Source of the DNA: Thiobacillus sp. | Lineage (GTDB): Bacteria > Pseudomonadota > Gammaproteobacteria > Burkholderiales > Thiobacillaceae | Direction: 5' to 3' | NCBI GenBank assembly: GCA_024709165.1 | Contig: JANJXF010000096.1 | Coordinates: forward strand, 1-32,704 | Length of the DNA: 32,704 nucleotides | Shown here: piece after piece, positions 31,621 through 32,704 of the stretch | Numbering within the stretch: the first letter of the stretch is position 1 | How the letters are laid out: each line of letters opens with the position of its first letter | Translations under genes and position numbers: made by a program | The notes under the pieces: model-generated | What the model was told of the DNA's origin: nothing | What the model saw: the letters and a program-made list of their open reading frames with translations, nothing else | Database searches by the model: none

Positions 31621-32704
31621 TTACTTGTGCGCGACGTCCAGCTTGTCGACGGTGTCGAATTCGAACTTGATCTCTTTCCACGTTTCCATGGCGATCTTCA
31701 GTTCGGGGCTGTGCGCGGCGGCGGCAGTCAGGATGTCCTTGCCTTCTTTTTCGAGGGCGCGACCCTGGTTGCGGGCTTCCACGCAGGCTTCCAGCGCGAC
31801 GCGGTTGGCGGCGGCACCAGCAGCGTTGCCCCAGGGGTGGCCGAGCGTGCCGCCGCCGAACTGCAGCACGGAATCGTCACCGAAGATGCTGACCAGCGCG
31901 GGCATGTGCCACACGTGGATGCCGCCGGAAGCCACCGGGATCACGCCGGGCATGGAACCCCAGTCCTGATCGAAGAACAGGCCGCGCGAACGGTCTTCCT
32001 TGATGAACTCGTCACGCATGGTGTCGATCCAGCCCAGGGTCGCATCGCGGTCGCCTTCGAGCTTGCCCACGACGGTGCCGGAGTGCAGGTGATCACCCCC
32101 CGACAGACGCAGCACCTTGGTCAGCACGCGGAAGTGGATGCCGTGGTGCGGGTTGCGGTCGAGCACGGCGTGCATGGCGCGGTGGATGTGCAGCAGCATG
32201 CCGTTGTCGCGACACCAGTTGGCCAGGCCGGTGTTGGCCGTCAGGCCGCCGGTCAGGTAGTCGTGCATGATGATCGGAGCACCGATTTCCTTGGCGAACT
32301 CGGCACGCTTGTACATCTCTTCCGGCGTCGGGGCGGTCACGTTCAGGTAGTGGCCCTTGCGCTCGCCGGTCTCACGCTCGGCCTTCAGGGTCGCTTCGTG
32401 AACGAAGGCGAAACGGTCGCGCCAACGCATGAAGGGCTGGCTGTTGACGTTCTCGTCGTCCTTGGTGAAGTCGAGACCGCCGCGCAGGCACTCGTACACG
32501 GCGCGACCGTAGTTCTTGGCGGACAGACCCAGCTTCGGCTTGATGGTGCAGCCCAGCAACGGACGGCCGTACTTGTTCATGCGGTCGCGTTCCACCTGGA
32601 TGCCGGCGGGCGGGCCGCCGCAGGTCTTGACGTAGGCGATCGGGAAGCGCACGTCTTCCAGACGCAGGGCGCGCAGGGCCTTGAAGCCGAACACGTTGCC
32701 GACC
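31621..32704 (-). CDS. cbbL: Ribulose-bisphosphate carboxylase large subunit, form I (partial, N-terminus outside window)
   Basis: About 361 C-terminal codons are present, including TIKPKLGLS, the carbamylated lysine in [10 protein letters not shown] (codon at 32461-32463), HIHRAMHAV, and the loop 6 lysine in GKLEGD (codon at 32062-32064). The C-terminus is [12 protein letters not shown]. All catalytic residues in this part are intact. The first roughly 110 residues lie beyond base 32704. It fixes CO2 on ribulose 1,5-bisphosphate in the Calvin cycle. It is the first visible gene of the cbbL-cbbS-cbbQ-cbbO operon; the promoter and any CbbR gene lie outside the window. Confidence 0.98.
   Translation of the reverse strand, partial: VGNVFGFKALRALRLEDVRFPIAYVKTCGGPPAGIQVERDRMNKYGRPLLGCTIKPKLGLSAKNYGRAVYECLRGGLDFTKDDENVNSQPFMRWRDRFAFVHEATLKAERETGERKGHYLNVTAPTPEEMYKRAEFAKEIGAPIIMHDYLTGGLTANTGLANWCRDNGMLLHIHRAMHAVLDRNPHHGIHFRVLTKVLRLSGGDHLHSGTVVGKLEGDRDATLGWIDTMRDEFIKEDRSRGLFFDQDWGSMPGVIPVASGGIHVWHMPALVSIFGDDSVLQFGGGTLGHPWGNAAGAAANRVALEACVEARNQGRALEKEGKDILTAAAAHSPELKIAMETWKEIKFEFDTVDKLDVAHK

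Overview
The window is GC-rich DNA from a chemolithoautotrophic proteobacterium, most likely a beta-proteobacterium of the Thiobacillus/Hydrogenophilales type. This is inferred from the coaBC-radC-rpmB-rpmG block, a form I RuBisCO operon with cbbQ and cbbO, and several sulfur/anion transport genes. Species cannot be fixed from the sequence alone. I found no rRNA, tRNA, CRISPR array, transposase or prophage gene, and no gene-free stretch above 300 bases.

Region 1 (1-2122) is housekeeping. A 3'-truncated coaBC (minus) is divergent from radC, followed by rpmB-rpmG with a clear promoter and a terminator. Region 2 (2140-10243, all minus) is a close-packed run of seven genes: htpX, a YqhA-like membrane gene, terC, an RsmB-type rRNA methyltransferase, an acyl-CoA ligase, a FadL porin and an MscS channel. 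A divergent NhaR-like regulator starts at 10361. Region 3 (11292-12593) holds a PIN-domain gene overlapping a thioredoxin gene, and a divergent unknown gene.

Region 4 (12678-27236) is the interesting part: an anion-transport and signalling island. It holds three SulP transporters, three universal-stress-like proteins (two of them close paralogs, each directly downstream of a SulP gene), two different two-component systems (OmpR type and NtrC type), a TauE/SafE exporter with three small genes in front of it, and a gamma-carbonic anhydrase coupled to the third SulP. Two sigma-54 promoter-like sites flank the NtrC-type pair and point outwards. One faces SulP-2 (minus). The other faces the small gene-Usp-membrane protein-TauE cluster (plus). 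A block of four TGACG repeats precedes SulP-1, and 16 of 17 bases of its core recur upstream of the OmpR-type regulator, suggesting a shared operator.

Region 5 (27243-32704, minus) is the cbb operon: partial cbbL, cbbS, cbbQ, cbbO and a 97-residue unknown gene. Each intergenic gap carries structure: a hairpin between cbbL and cbbS, a terminator plus a long inverted repeat between cbbS and cbbQ, heptamer repeats between cbbQ and cbbO, and a second long inverted repeat after cbbO.

Working model (inference): the island couples inorganic-anion traffic (bicarbonate import and/or sulfate and sulfite handling) to CO2 fixation without a carboxysome, under two separate signal-transduction circuits.
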